A DNA stretch of 64,000 bases from Flammeovirgaceae bacterium UBA1842 (GCA_002338655.1 DDIU01000041.1:70553-134552), one strand, 5' to 3'; positions 8,134-17,732 are shown, counted from the first letter of the stretch. Notes: a model not told the origin generated them from the letters alone. A program made the numbers and translations.

Positions 8134-9303
8134 TTGAAAAGAAATACAACCATAATATCCCTTCTACTGTTCCTATGCTTTTCGGGCTTGGCAACTGCGC
8201 AAGAGCTGAACAACTATAATCTCAATAAAGAGATCGTAGCTGAAAATTCATTGGTGACAGAAAAAGAGACATTGGTTTTATACACCAAGTTGAGTTTGAA
8301 TTTGAAGAAGGCAGACATTCATGATTATTCCTTTTCTTTTTATTCCGTAAATAATTATTACAAAATACTGCCCCCACTTGAGAGAAAAATAGCCGTAGAC
8401 AGTACCTATATTAATAGTCAGGGAAATACACACTACTTTAAGTTTACCATTAAGCCCACCACCCCAAAAGCACTACTTATGATTGCCGTAAAGAGTGAAT
8501 TGACAGGTAAAGTATTTTTATATGACCTGCCGCTATTTATCACCAAACCCTTTAACGTATTTAATAGCAACGGTGTACCCGTTACAAGTAATTGGGCAAA
8601 CCCAGGCACCTACACATTAAGTAAATCACCGGTTACGGTATTTTATTACAGCCACACATTTCCTCCTGGTTTGCCGCCTATGGTTACCCGTCCAGAGTTA
8701 GAGGATAAGGAGATTTTGGTAGAATCTACTTACAAAGTGTATGAAGAGTTAGCAATGGAAGATCAGGGCTTGTATTTGATGCAAATAGACACAAGTAGCA
8801 CCAATGCGCTTCCAATACGGGTTGAGGATAAATATTTTCCGAAATTCACCACCGTACAACAGTTAGTAGAGCCTTTGATTTATATCACCAGTAAAGAAGA
8901 ACAAGAACAGCTACAGAAAATCAATGGTGACAAACGACTATTTGATAAATTTTGGCTCGACATGACCAATTCTGCAGAAAGGGCGAAAAGTATTATTCGC
9001 ACTTTTTATGATCGTACTGAAGTGGCCAATCGATTGTTTACCACCTTTAAAGAAGGCTGGAAGACGGACATGGGTATGATCTATATAGTAATGGGGCCAC
9101 CTGATGAAATAGAAAGATCGAATAAAGAAGAAACATGGGTATATTTGGCGGACAGGGATTTGCCGAAGCGGAAATACACCTTTATAAGGTCCAATTCCAT
9201 TTTTTCGCCTGCGCATTATGTGCTTATTCGAGAAAAGAAGCATGCAGCTTCCTGGTTTGAAGCGATAGATTTATTGAGAAAAGGGATTATCAATCAAAAA
9301 TAA
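8134..9303 (+). CDS. GWxTD domain-containing exported protein
   Basis: 389 residues from a TTG start. No ATG or GTG lies between the upstream stop and the signal peptide (MKRNTTIISLLLFLCFSGLATAQ), so TTG is the only workable start. The GWxTD domain is near residues 306-330 (EGWKTDMGMIYIVMGPPDEIE), a family found mainly in Bacteroidota and of unknown function. N-terminal beta-rich region resembles an accessory Ig-like module. Close (20 bp) to rlmB, probably the same transcript. Confidence 0.85.
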   Translation: MKRNTTIISLLLFLCFSGLATAQELNNYNLNKEIVAENSLVTEKETLVLYTKLSLNLKKADIHDYSFSFYSVNNYYKILPPLERKIAVDSTYINSQGNTHYFKFTIKPTTPKALLMIAVKSELTGKVFLYDLPLFITKPFNVFNSNGVPVTSNWANPGTYTLSKSPVTVFYYSHTFPPGLPPMVTRPELEDKEILVESTYKVYEELAMEDQGLYLMQIDTSSTNALPIRVEDKYFPKFTTVQQLVEPLIYITSKEEQEQLQKINGDKRLFDKFWLDMTNSAERAKSIIRTFYDRTEVANRLFTTFKEGWKTDMGMIYIVMGPPDEIERSNKEETWVYLADRDLPKRKYTFIRSNSIFSPAHYVLIREKKHAASWFEAIDLLRKGIINQK

Positions 9304-9323
9304 ACCCTGAAACAAATTAACTA

Positions 9324-10070
9324 ATGATTAAGGAACGTAACGATGATCTTGTTTTTGGTACAAGAGCCATAATTGAAACCATAGAAGCAGGAAAAGAAAT
9401 TGACAAGCTTCTTATTCAAAAAAACCTCTCCAATGATTTAATTCGTGAGCTAATAAAAATAGCCCGTGATCATAACATCCCTTTTTCAGCTGTCCCTGCC
9501 GAAAAATTAAACCGGGTGACCAGAAAAAATCACCAAGGTGCTATAGCCTTCATTTCTGCCATCCAATACGCCTCACTTGACAATGTGATCAGTGAGACTT
9601 ATCAAAAAGGACAGGAGCCATTGATATTAATTTTGGATAGGGTAACCGATGTGCGGAATTTTGGAGCGATTGCCCGAACCGCAGAATGTGCGGGCGTAAA
9701 TGCCATTGTACTTCCAGGCCGTGGTAGTGCGGCCATCAATGCCGATGCCATGAAAACCTCGGCAGGTGCCCTAAATTACATTCCCGTTTGCAGAGTGGAT
9801 AATTTAAAAACCACCCTTCAATATCTTATGGAAAGCGGAATAGCTTTAATCGCCTGTACAGAAAAAACGGATCAAACCATCTATGAGCTTAACTTCAAGC
9901 GGCCAGTAGCATTGCTCCTAGGTTCTGAAGAAGACGGTATTTCTCCTGAATACCTAAAAATGGTAGAAGAAAGAGGCAAAATTCCCATGTCAGGCAATAT
10001 TGGTTCTCTAAATGTATCCGTATCTGCGGGTGTGGCGCTTTATGAGGTTATTCGGCAGCGAGGGTTCTAA
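9324..10070 (+). CDS. rlmB: 23S rRNA (guanosine-2'-O)-methyltransferase RlmB
   Basis: 248 residues, normal. SpoU/TrmH-type knotted methyltransferase. N-terminal substrate-binding domain (DLVFGTRAIIETIEAG), then motif 1 LDRVTDVRNFGAIARTAECAG, motif 2 LLLGSEEDGIS and motif 3 IPMSGNIGSLNVSVSAGVALYE, with the conserved Asn-Arg/Glu residues present. It methylates G2251-type sites in 23S rRNA; TrmH-like tRNA methylation is the alternative, but the N-terminal domain favours RlmB. Convergent with a small membrane-protein gene, 3 bp between stops. Confidence 0.92.
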   Translation: MIKERNDDLVFGTRAIIETIEAGKEIDKLLIQKNLSNDLIRELIKIARDHNIPFSAVPAEKLNRVTRKNHQGAIAFISAIQYASLDNVISETYQKGQEPLILILDRVTDVRNFGAIARTAECAGVNAIVLPGRGSAAINADAMKTSAGALNYIPVCRVDNLKTTLQYLMESGIALIACTEKTDQTIYELNFKRPVALLLGSEEDGISPEYLKMVEERGKIPMSGNIGSLNVSVSAGVALYEVIRQRGF

Positions 10071-10073
10071 CAA

Positions 10074-10262
10074 TCATAGCTTTTCTTCGTTTTCCGTTTC
10101 TAAGTCCTCCTCATTTGACTCTACCAATTCTATAGTTGGCTCGTTTGAGTCATTTCGTTTGAATGATGGCATAATTGCCGCATTGAATCCTATTCCTATT
10201 GATGCCAAAGTAATTAGGAGAACAAAGCCTACTAACTTAAATGCTTTTTTAATGAATTTCAT
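10074..10262 (-). CDS. small single-pass membrane protein
   Basis: 62 residues: basic N-terminus (MKFIKKAFK), one hydrophobic helix about residues 10-32 (LVGFVLLITLASIGIGFNAAIM), then an acidic tail rich in Glu. The shape looks like a real membrane-anchored protein. It ends 3 bp from the rlmB stop and begins at an ATG. A plus-strand ORF in the same place is unlikely because it is the shadow of this helix. Function unknown. Confidence 0.55.
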   Translation of the reverse strand: MKFIKKAFKLVGFVLLITLASIGIGFNAAIMPSFKRNDSNEPTIELVESNEEDLETENEEKL

Positions 10263-10365
10263 TTACAGAATTGATATGTCAACTGACATAGTCAGTGACG
10301 AGTGATGTTCAAAAAATTAATTTAATAGTAATGGAGTGACGAAGGGATGGCTTCTACTCCTGCAA

Positions 10366-10761
10366 TTAAGATTTGAACTCATCGTCAGAATTCTGAGGAA
10401 TTCTTGTCAATTGTGTAAAATGAGAAATTGAATTAAAAATAAATGAGTTAAGCTTTTTAGATATGGAATGATGCTTAACAGAGATAAGTATAGTGTAATT
10501 CTTTAAATAAGTGCTATTAAATATAAAGGATGGGGAGAGATTTTTCGAGGTGATAACAAGCGGTGAGGGATATGCTTTAGAAATACTTACACTACCTTCA
10601 TCAAATTTGTTCTGCTGATCTAATATTAACTCTACTTGGGAAGGTATAACCCGAATAGTTGAAATTATATGCCCAGAAGTATTGAAAAGACCAAAAATGA
10701 GGATTACTAATGCCAGTAGAGTTGCAGAAAAATATTCGCAATATGTCTTTTGGTTACTCAT
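10366..10761 (-). CDS. hypothetical membrane-anchored protein
   Basis: 131 residues, ATG start. One N-terminal hydrophobic segment about residues 12-34 (ATLLALVILIFGLFNTSG), then a Ser/Ile-rich beta-like region without known motif. Codon use is similar to its neighbours, but the sequence is low in recognisable features, so the call is tentative. Lies between two minus-strand genes and could be the product of a small gene downstream of manC. Confidence 0.42.
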   Translation of the reverse strand: MSNQKTYCEYFSATLLALVILIFGLFNTSGHIISTIRVIPSQVELILDQQNKFDEGSVSISKAYPSPLVITSKNLSPSFIFNSTYLKNYTILISVKHHSISKKLNSFIFNSISHFTQLTRIPQNSDDEFKS

Positions 10762-10809
10762 TTTATTTCAAAATCAAATATATCTATTATTGGTTATCCA
10801 TAAAAATAA

Positions 10810-11904
10810 TCATAAAAACTCCTTGCCTTTGCTTTCTTTAACATCTGCCACAAAGTCACGGAACTTCTGCTCATTGTTCTTTTTACAGATGAGCAGCACA
10901 TTATCACATTCTGCCACTAGATAATCAGTAAGTCCTTGTACGATGATAAGCTTGTCTTTAGGCCCTTGAACAAGTGTGTTTTTAGTATCGTATAGTAAGG
11001 CGTTAGCTTGAACCGCATTTTCGTAAATATCTTTGTCAGAGATTTCATGCAAAGCACTCCATGATCCGAGGTCTGACCAGCCAAAATCACCAAGTACCAC
11101 ATACACTTGTGATGAATGCTCCATAATTCCATAATCAATGGATATGTTGTTGCTCTGTGCATAGGCCGTCTGTATCGCATCTGCTTCGTTCTTTGTGTTC
11201 AAAGCTGGGGTGGCCTCCTCAAAAAGATCAGCCATTTCAGGCAAAGATTCTGCCATTGCACTCTTAATCGCATTCACTCCCCAAACGAAAATGCCTGAGT
11301 TCCACACAAAATCACCGCTTTCAATAAATTTTTCTGCCAGAGCCTTCTCTGGTTTCTCAGTAAAAGTCTTTACTTTTTTTACTGCACCTTTACCTTCTTT
11401 TACTGCACCTTTACCTTCTAAAAACTGGATATATCCATAGCCAGTTTCTGGGCTGTGAGGGGTTAAACCAATAGTAATTAATTTTATATGATCTTCAGCA
11501 GCTGCCACAGCAGTTTTCCAAGTAGTTTTAAAAGCTGCATCATCAGTAATCAGATGATCGGACGGTGCAACTGTAACGACCGCCTTTTCATTTATTTTGG
11601 CAATTTTATAGCAAGCAAAAGCAATGCATGGTGCTGTATTTCTTCGTAGCGGCTCTAGCAATATTTGATTCTTTTTTAGCTGTGGAAGCTGCGCTTCTAC
11701 CAAAGCCTCATAATCCAGATGGGTTATAATATATATATTATCTTTAGGCACAAGTTTGGCAAAACGATCAAATGTCATTTGCAAAAGCGAATGGCCTGTC
11801 TTAAAAATATCCAAAAATTGTTTAGGTTTTGAAGTTCTGCTATATGGCCAAAATCTACTCCCAATTCCTCCGGCCATAATGACCACGTAGTTGTTATTCT
11901 TCAT
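10810..11904 (-). CDS. manC: mannose-1-phosphate guanylyltransferase
   Basis: 364 residues. Nucleotidyltransferase signature AGGIGSRFWPYSRTSKPKQFL (residues about 11-31), LLEPLRRNTAPCIAFA, VAPSDHLI, and WNSGIFVW, FTEKP. Makes GDP-mannose from mannose-1-phosphate and GTP for surface glycans. Typical for Bacteroidota; no PMI domain fused, so it is the single-function enzyme. Odd: a 21-bp in-frame tandem duplication (unit 11381-11401, repeat 11402-11419) yields a repeated Val-Lys-Glu-Gly-Lys-Gly-Ala stretch in a loop before KVKTFTEKP. Adjacent to kdsD, consistent with envelope-glycan supply. Confidence 0.9.
   Translation of the reverse strand: MKNNNYVVIMAGGIGSRFWPYSRTSKPKQFLDIFKTGHSLLQMTFDRFAKLVPKDNIYIITHLDYEALVEAQLPQLKKNQILLEPLRRNTAPCIAFACYKIAKINEKAVVTVAPSDHLITDDAAFKTTWKTAVAAAEDHIKLITIGLTPHSPETGYGYIQFLEGKGAVKEGKGAVKKVKTFTEKPEKALAEKFIESGDFVWNSGIFVWGVNAIKSAMAESLPEMADLFEEATPALNTKNEADAIQTAYAQSNNISIDYGIMEHSSQVYVVLGDFGWSDLGSWSALHEISDKDIYENAVQANALLYDTKNTLVQGPKDKLIIVQGLTDYLVAECDNVLLICKKNNEQKFRDFVADVKESKGKEFL
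11381..11419 (-). repeat. 21-bp in-frame tandem duplication inside manC
   Basis: The 18 bases ACTGCACCTTTACCTTCT occur at 11381-11398 and again at 11402-11419, separated by TTT, a 21-bp period. It is exactly seven codons, so the frame is kept. It adds one copy of a Lys/Gly-rich heptapeptide to a surface hairpin. Likely replication slippage. Confidence 0.85.
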
Positions 11905-11925
11905 TCAAATTATTTTTTTGTAGGA

Positions 11926-12894
11926 TCAAATAATGCCCTCTTTAAGAAGGTCATGCAAGTGAACAAAGCCTACTACTTTGTTATTATCCAGTACAATGAC
12001 CTGACTAATACTGTTCTGTTGCATTACATTCAATGCATGTACGGCAAAGTCGCCTTTGTTAACATTTTTTGGCTCCTTACTCATTATTTCCTTGGCGGTA
12101 ACCACCTCTAAATTTACACCTTTTTCAAGAGCCCTCCTTAAGTCACCATCAGTAACTATACCTATTAAATTTTCTTTATTGTCAATGACTGCTGCTGCTC
12201 CAAGGCGTTTAGAAGAGATTTCCAATATTACCTCTTTAAATAGCGTTGTTTCTTTAACAATCGGCACATCATTGTCAAGGTAAATGTCATCCACTTTTAG
12301 GTACAATTGTTTGCCTAAAGCACCACCCGGATGATATCTGGCAAAATCCTCACTTGTAAAATTACGCAACTCCATTAAACAAACCGCTAAAGCATCACCC
12401 ATTGCCATATGGGCAGTGGTACTGGTAGTGGGTGCCAAACTGATAGGACAGGCTTCGTCACTAATAGTGGCATTAAGTACGTGGTCGGAATGATGAGCAA
12501 GATATGAATCCATATTACTTACCAAGCCAACCAGAAGGGAACCCGTTCTTTTTATCAAAGGCACTAAAACTTTGATCTCTGGGGTATTGCCACTTTTAGA
12601 TATGCAGATTACAATATCATTCTTTTGAATCATGCCCAGATCACCATGAATGGCATCTGCTGCGTGCATGAACAAGGAAGGCGTGCCTGTTGAGTTCAAT
12701 GTAGCTACAATTTTATTTGCTACAATTGCACTTTTTCCTATTCCCGTGATAACTACCCTGCCTTCGGACTTAAAAATATCCTGAACGCAAGCTTCGAATT
12801 TTTCATCAATAGACTTTGATAGACTATTGAGTGCCTCAGCCTCATTTATGAGAACTTTTTTGGCGGTTGTCTGAATATTTTTTACTATCTTCAA
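11926..12894 (-). CDS. kdsD: arabinose-5-phosphate isomerase (KpsF/GutQ family)
   Basis: SIS isomerase domain (GRVVITGIGKSAIVANKIVATLNSTGTPS, then ISKSGNTPEI) followed by two CBS domains (DIYLDNDVPIV..., IMSKEPKNVNKGDFAVHAL...), the usual KdsD layout; converts ribulose-5-P to arabinose-5-P for KDO of LPS. The longest frame starts at a TTG at 12927, but those three bases are the end of a TATATTTG box (12925-12932), so I prefer TTG at 12894 (323 residues). No ATG is available nearby. Divergent from recQ. Confidence 0.88.
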   Translation of the reverse strand: MKIVKNIQTTAKKVLINEAEALNSLSKSIDEKFEACVQDIFKSEGRVVITGIGKSAIVANKIVATLNSTGTPSLFMHAADAIHGDLGMIQKNDIVICISKSGNTPEIKVLVPLIKRTGSLLVGLVSNMDSYLAHHSDHVLNATISDEACPISLAPTTSTTAHMAMGDALAVCLMELRNFTSEDFARYHPGGALGKQLYLKVDDIYLDNDVPIVKETTLFKEVILEISSKRLGAAAVIDNKENLIGIVTDGDLRRALEKGVNLEVVTAKEIMSKEPKNVNKGDFAVHALNVMQQNSISQVIVLDNNKVVGFVHLHDLLKEGII

Positions 12895-12924
12895 TGTCCT
12901 GGCAGATTGGTTTGGAGGCGGAGG

Positions 12925-12932
12925 CAAATATA
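12925..12932 (-). promoter_or_regulatory. -7 promoter box TATATTTG for kdsD
   Basis: On the minus strand the sequence reads TATATTTG, an exact match to the Bacteroidota TAnnTTTG box. It lies 30 bp before the TTG at 12894, and its last three bases form the upstream TTG of the long frame. No clear -33 element. Confidence 0.45.
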
Positions 12933-12969
12933 ATAAAACATAGCGAATTGTACTTGAGCAATTATTAAG

Positions 12970-15156
12970 ATGCTAGCGACAGAAACAGATATATTAAGAG
13001 GTAAACTAAAGGAAGTTTTTGGCTTTAGCCAATTTAGGGGAAATCAGGAAGTGATTATCCGAAACATCCTTAATGGCAATAACACGTTTGTTATTATGCC
13101 AACCGGTGCAGGTAAATCATTATGCTATCAACTGCCCTCGCTGGTAGCTGATGGTCTCGCAGTGGTGATATCACCATTGATCGCACTGATGAAGAATCAG
13201 GTAGACCAAATGAATGCCTTTGGTGTCAATGCACAATTTTTAAACTCTACATTAACAAAGACAGAAATCAAGCGGGTGAAGAAGGCTTGTTTAAATGGAG
13301 AAATCCAATTGCTTTATGTAGCACCTGAATCATTGACCAAGCCCGAAAACATTGAATTTCTACAAAATGTCAATATCGCATTTGTGGCCGTAGATGAGGC
13401 ACATTGTATTTCGGAGTGGGGGCACGACTTCCGGCCAGAATACCGTAGGATAAAAGAGATTATTGCTCAAATAGGTGACCTGTCCATTATTGCCCTTACG
13501 GCAACAGCCACCCCAAAAGTTCAACTGGACATTCAGAAGAACTTGAATATGGAAAATGCCCATATTTTCAAATCTTCATTTAATAGGACTAACCTCTATT
13601 ATGAAGTAAGGCAAAAGAAACATGCTAAGCAGCAGTTGATCGGTTTCTTAAAAGGACACAAAGGGAAAAGTGGCATTATTTATTGTTTAAGCCGGAAGAA
13701 GGTAGAGGAGATTGCAGAAATGCTAAATGTAAATGGGTTTAATGCAGTGCCCTATCATGCTGGTTTAGACGCTCACATAAGAGAAAAGAACCAAGACGAT
13801 TTCCTCAATGAGGATATTGATATAGTAGTAGCTACCATTGCCTTTGGAATGGGAATTGATAAACCCGATGTTCGTTTTGTTGTACATTACGATGTGCCAA
13901 AATCATTGGAGGGCTATTATCAGGAAACCGGTAGGGCAGGTCGTGATGGTTTGGAAGGACATTGCCTTATGTTCTATAGTCATTCCGATATCAATAAATT
14001 AGAAAAATTCAATAAAGACAAGCCAGTACAAGAAAAGGAAAACTCCCGTGTACTACTACAGGAGATGTCTTTTTACGCGGAATCACCGGTATGTAGAAGG
14101 AAACAACTATTACATTATTTCGGGGAGGAGTTTACCGTTGAAAATTGTGGGGCATGTGATAATTGTGTTTATCCTAAAGATCGATTTGAGGGTCAAAAAT
14201 ATGTTAAAATGGCCATAGAGGCTGCAAGTCTGACCGGAGAAAGATTTGGGCTAAACCATTTGGTAGATGTGATAAGAGGGGTAGCCAACCAATACACCGA
14301 ATCTTATGGGCACAATAAATTATCAATTTTTGGAACAGGAGACGATGAAGATAAGGATTTTTGGAAATCGGTAATCCGTCAAACCCTAATGAACGAGTAT
14401 CTTGAGAAGGATATAGATAATATTGGGGTGTTGAAGGTGAGTAAAAAAGGAAAGAAATTCCTTAAAAACCCCGAATCCATTATGCTGGCTAAAGACCATG
14501 AGTATACACTTGGGGAAGAGGAGGAAGAATCAACAGAAAGAGTGCCCGTAAATGTGAAATCCCATGATGAGGAGCTATTTATTCTGCTAAAAGCCTTACG
14601 TAAAAAAATGGCCGATAAAATGGACTTGCCTCCATTTGTAATCTTTCAGGATCCATCACTTGAAGAAATGGCCACTACCTATCCAACCACAGAAGATGAA
14701 ATGACCCAAATTAATGGTGTGGGCCTTGGTAAGGTAAAGAAATTCGGAAAGGACTTTATTGAACTCATTAAAAAATATGTTGACGAAAATGAGATAGTTA
14801 CTGCCTCCAATGTAGTGGTTAAATCTTCTGTAAATAAATCAAAGCTTAAAATATTTATCATCCAGCAAATTGATAGGAAAATTGACTTGGATGAAATAGC
14901 AGAGTCTAAAGGAATCACCTTTGATGCATTGCTGGAAGAAATTGAACATATATGTTACTCAGGTACTAGATTGAACCTCGACTACTACACAGATGAATTA
15001 ATGGATGCCGATAAGGAGGACGAAATTTTTCAATATTTCCTAAATGCTGAAACTGATAGTATTCAGGCTGCTTTAAATGATCCAAACAATGAGGATTATT
15101 CTGAAGAGGAGTTGAGGCTTATGCGTATTAAGTTTATGTCGGAGTACGCCAACTAG
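12970..15156 (+). CDS. recQ: ATP-dependent DNA helicase RecQ
   Basis: 728 residues, the longer Bacteroidota form. Walker A MPTGAGKS at 43-50; DEAH box VDEAHCISEWGHDFRPEY at about 141-158; motif V/VI segments ATIAFGMGIDKPDVRFVVHYD and YYQETGRAGRDG; a zinc-binding module with four Cys (PVCRRKQLLHYF...CGACDNC); RQC winged helix; then an HRDC domain (ELFILLKALRKKMADK...VFQDPSLEEMA) and a C-terminal helix-turn-helix extension. 3'-5' helicase in recombination and fork repair. ATG start. Confidence 0.95.
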   Translation: MLATETDILRGKLKEVFGFSQFRGNQEVIIRNILNGNNTFVIMPTGAGKSLCYQLPSLVADGLAVVISPLIALMKNQVDQMNAFGVNAQFLNSTLTKTEIKRVKKACLNGEIQLLYVAPESLTKPENIEFLQNVNIAFVAVDEAHCISEWGHDFRPEYRRIKEIIAQIGDLSIIALTATATPKVQLDIQKNLNMENAHIFKSSFNRTNLYYEVRQKKHAKQQLIGFLKGHKGKSGIIYCLSRKKVEEIAEMLNVNGFNAVPYHAGLDAHIREKNQDDFLNEDIDIVVATIAFGMGIDKPDVRFVVHYDVPKSLEGYYQETGRAGRDGLEGHCLMFYSHSDINKLEKFNKDKPVQEKENSRVLLQEMSFYAESPVCRRKQLLHYFGEEFTVENCGACDNCVYPKDRFEGQKYVKMAIEAASLTGERFGLNHLVDVIRGVANQYTESYGHNKLSIFGTGDDEDKDFWKSVIRQTLMNEYLEKDIDNIGVLKVSKKGKKFLKNPESIMLAKDHEYTLGEEEEESTERVPVNVKSHDEELFILLKALRKKMADKMDLPPFVIFQDPSLEEMATTYPTTEDEMTQINGVGLGKVKKFGKDFIELIKKYVDENEIVTASNVVVKSSVNKSKLKIFIIQQIDRKIDLDEIAESKGITFDALLEEIEHICYSGTRLNLDYYTDELMDADKEDEIFQYFLNAETDSIQAALNDPNNEDYSEEELRLMRIKFMSEYAN

Positions 15157-15201
15157 ATTTTACATTTTATTTTTATACCCGTTAAGTTTAAGCCATTTGT
15201 C

Positions 15202-15209
15202 TAACTTTG
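15202..15209 (+). promoter_or_regulatory. -7 promoter box TAACTTTG for purD
   Basis: TAACTTTG at 15202-15209 (TAnnTTTG consensus) lies 26 bp before the purD ATG; a second, weaker TGACTTTG overlaps downstream. No good -33 TTTG at the usual spacing. Confidence 0.4.
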
Positions 15210-15235
15210 TGACTTTGTATTAAACACATTCTAAC

Positions 15236-16525
15236 ATGAATATATTGGTTCTCGGAAGTGGCGGGCGTGAACATACATTAGCTTGGAAAATATCACAAAG
15301 CTTTAATTGCTCCCATTTATTTGTTGCCCCTGGCAATGCAGGTACAGAACTAGTGGCCGATAATGTTGATATTCAGGTCAATGATTTCGAAGCCATTGGT
15401 GAGTTTGTAAAAGAGAATGAAATTGAACTTTTAGTGGTTGGGCCAGAAGATCCACTGGTAAATGGTATCCGTGATTACTTTGAAGCAGATGACCAGCTAA
15501 AGGCAACTCGAATAGTAGGTCCTGGAAAAGTAGGGGCCCAGCTGGAAGGAAGTAAAGACTTCAGTAAGACCTTCATGCAAAAACATGGTATTCCAACTGC
15601 TGAATCAAAAACATTTACAAAAGAGACTATTAAAGAAGGACTGGCCTACTTAGAAACCTGCCAGCTACCTATCGTACTCAAGGCAGATGGACTAGCAGCG
15701 GGTAAAGGAGTGGTAATCGCTCAAAATATTGACGAAGCTAAAACTACTCTAAACGCAATGCTGATTGATAAGGCCTTTGGTGAAGCCAGTTCAAAAGTGC
15801 TTGTCGAACAGTTTTTAGATGGTATTGAACTATCGGTATTTGTATTGACTGATGGTACTGACTATATCATTTTACCGGAAGCAAAAGACTATAAAAGAAT
15901 AGGTGAAGGGGATACTGGTTTAAATACCGGTGGAATGGGGGCAGTGAGTCCGGTGAAATTTGCCGACCAGGCCTTTATGACCAAAGTAAATGAAAAGGTA
16001 ATTAAGCCAACGGTGGCTGGTTTAAAAACAGATGGTATTGATTACAAGGGTTTTATCTTCATTGGTTTGATGAATGTGGATGGAGAACCTTTTGTGATTG
16101 AATACAATGTGAGAATGGGCGACCCTGAAACCCAAGTGGTGATTCCAAGAATCCAAAGTGATATTGTAGATATGCTTTGGGCGGCAGCTGAAGGGACACT
16201 TAAGGATTATGAACTCGTTGTTTCGGGTAGTACGGTAGTGGGGGTGGTATTGGTCAGTGGCGGCTACCCCGGTAGTTATGAGAAAGGTAAATCCATTCAG
16301 GGCTTAGCAGATATTACCAATACTATGGTAATGCACGCAGGCACCAAACAGGATGATTATCAAGTTCTTACCAATGGAGGTAGGGTGTTGACAATTATTG
16401 GCTCGGGTGACGAATTGAATGATGCTTTAAATATAGTATATAAAGAGATAAATTATATTTCTTGGCAAGATATGTACTATCGTAAAGACATTGGCAAAGA
16501 TATTTTGGCCGCCCGGGTATTTTAG
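15236..16525 (+). CDS. purD: phosphoribosylamine-glycine ligase
   Basis: 429 residues, full length. ATP-grasp enzyme of purine synthesis (PRA + glycine to GAR). N-terminal MNILVLGSGGREHTLAWKI is diagnostic (GSGGREH); PGNAG; LKADGLAAGKGVVIA is the ATP-binding loop; NTGGMGAVSP; EYNVRMGDPETQVV near the metal site. Stands alone between recQ and ricT. Confidence 0.96.
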   Translation: MNILVLGSGGREHTLAWKISQSFNCSHLFVAPGNAGTELVADNVDIQVNDFEAIGEFVKENEIELLVVGPEDPLVNGIRDYFEADDQLKATRIVGPGKVGAQLEGSKDFSKTFMQKHGIPTAESKTFTKETIKEGLAYLETCQLPIVLKADGLAAGKGVVIAQNIDEAKTTLNAMLIDKAFGEASSKVLVEQFLDGIELSVFVLTDGTDYIILPEAKDYKRIGEGDTGLNTGGMGAVSPVKFADQAFMTKVNEKVIKPTVAGLKTDGIDYKGFIFIGLMNVDGEPFVIEYNVRMGDPETQVVIPRIQSDIVDMLWAAAEGTLKDYELVVSGSTVVGVVLVSGGYPGSYEKGKSIQGLADITNTMVMHAGTKQDDYQVLTNGGRVLTIIGSGDELNDALNIVYKEINYISWQDMYYRKDIGKDILAARVF

Positions 16526-16571
16526 AGTACTTAATTAATTATATTTAAATTGGACGAAAAATAAGTAACCC

Positions 16572-17732
16572 ATGGGATGCGGCACGTGCAGTACAGGTAG
16601 TGATAAAGTTTCAGGTTGTCAAAACAATGGCAGCTGTCAGACTGGTGGCTGTAATAAAATGAACGTTTTTGACTGGCTATCCAATATGGATTTACCCGTA
16701 GTAGACCGATTTGATATTGTCGAAATCAGATTTAAAGGTGGGCACAAAGAATTTTTCAGGAACAGTGATCATCTGGATCTTACCACGGGTGATGCTGTGG
16801 TAGTAGATGTCCCCAATGGGCATCACATTGGGCATGTGTCCCTCCAAGGTGAGCTGGTGCGGCTTCAAATGCAGAAGAAAAAAATCCATAATAACGAGGA
16901 TATCAAGAAGATTTATCGGATAGCGCATCAAAAAGATTTGGAGAAATATGATGAGGTCAAAAAGCGTGAAATGCCAACACTTTATCGTGCCCGGCAAATC
17001 ATTGGCGACCTTAAATTAGAGATGAAACTTTCTGATGTTGAATATCAGGCTGACAATTCTAAAGCTACATTTTACTATTCTGCCGAAGACCGGGTTGATT
17101 TTAGGGAGCTTATTAAGTTACTCGCGGGTGAGTTCCGCATTAGGGTGGAAATGAGGCAGATAAGTTTGCGTCAAGAGGCTGGGCGACTTGGGGGGATTGG
17201 TTCTTGTGGTCGCGAATTGTGCTGTTCTACCTGGCTCTCAGATTTTAGAAGCGTAAGTACCAGTGCTGCCCGATATCAGAACCTGTCGCTTAACCCCAGT
17301 AAGCTTTCAGGACAATGTGGAAGGCTAAAGTGTTGCTTAAATTATGAGTTGGACACTTATATGTCGGCCCTAGAAGATATACCTAAACTTGAAAAGCCTT
17401 TAGCTACCGAAAGAGGGATAGCCAAACTACAAAAAACAGATATATTTAGAAAGATCATGTGGTTTGGGTATGATGATGAAAACACCTGGTACCCAGTGGA
17501 TGTGGCAAGGGTAAACGAAATAATAAAACTCAATAAAAAAGGGACCAAACCGGTTTCATTGCTTGAGAATGATGCCCCTGACAAGGAAGAAGCCACCATC
17601 AACAGCGACCTTGAAAGAATGGATAAAAAGTACTCCAAGCCGAAAAGTAAGAACAAGAACAAGAATAGAAAAAAAGGAAGAAGGAAATTCCCTAATAACC
17701 GTAATAGAAACGGGAACGACAAAACATCATGA
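16572..17732 (+). CDS. ricT: PSP1 domain protein, RicT-like
   Basis: 386 residues. The N-terminus is Cys-rich (C at 3, 6, 16, 22, 27). The PSP1 domain carries GGIGSCGRELCCSTWLSDF and SGQCGRLKCCLNYELDTY, the two Cys clusters diagnostic of the family. In Bacillus the RicT/YaaT protein is part of a complex that binds two Fe-S clusters and regulates mRNA maturation; the role in Bacteroidota is unknown. A Lys/Arg/Asn-rich tail (about residues 355-386) suggests RNA binding. It overlaps gldH as ATGA, a conserved Bacteroidota neighbour. Confidence 0.9.
   Translation: MGCGTCSTGSDKVSGCQNNGSCQTGGCNKMNVFDWLSNMDLPVVDRFDIVEIRFKGGHKEFFRNSDHLDLTTGDAVVVDVPNGHHIGHVSLQGELVRLQMQKKKIHNNEDIKKIYRIAHQKDLEKYDEVKKREMPTLYRARQIIGDLKLEMKLSDVEYQADNSKATFYYSAEDRVDFRELIKLLAGEFRIRVEMRQISLRQEAGRLGGIGSCGRELCCSTWLSDFRSVSTSAARYQNLSLNPSKLSGQCGRLKCCLNYELDTYMSALEDIPKLEKPLATERGIAKLQKTDIFRKIMWFGYDDENTWYPVDVARVNEIIKLNKKGTKPVSLLENDAPDKEEATINSDLERMDKKYSKPKSKNKNKNRKKGRRKFPNNRNRNGNDKTS

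Noticed and set aside
10282..10296. Short inverted repeat ACTGAC-ATA-GTCAGT before the small membrane protein gene
   Set aside because: Only 6-bp arms; expected by chance in AT-rich DNA of this length, with no promoter or repeat support.
10012..10305. Plus-strand ORF of 97 codons at the rlmB end
   Set aside because: It is rich in Ser and covers the reverse of a credible small membrane protein, and overlaps the rlmB stop out of frame.
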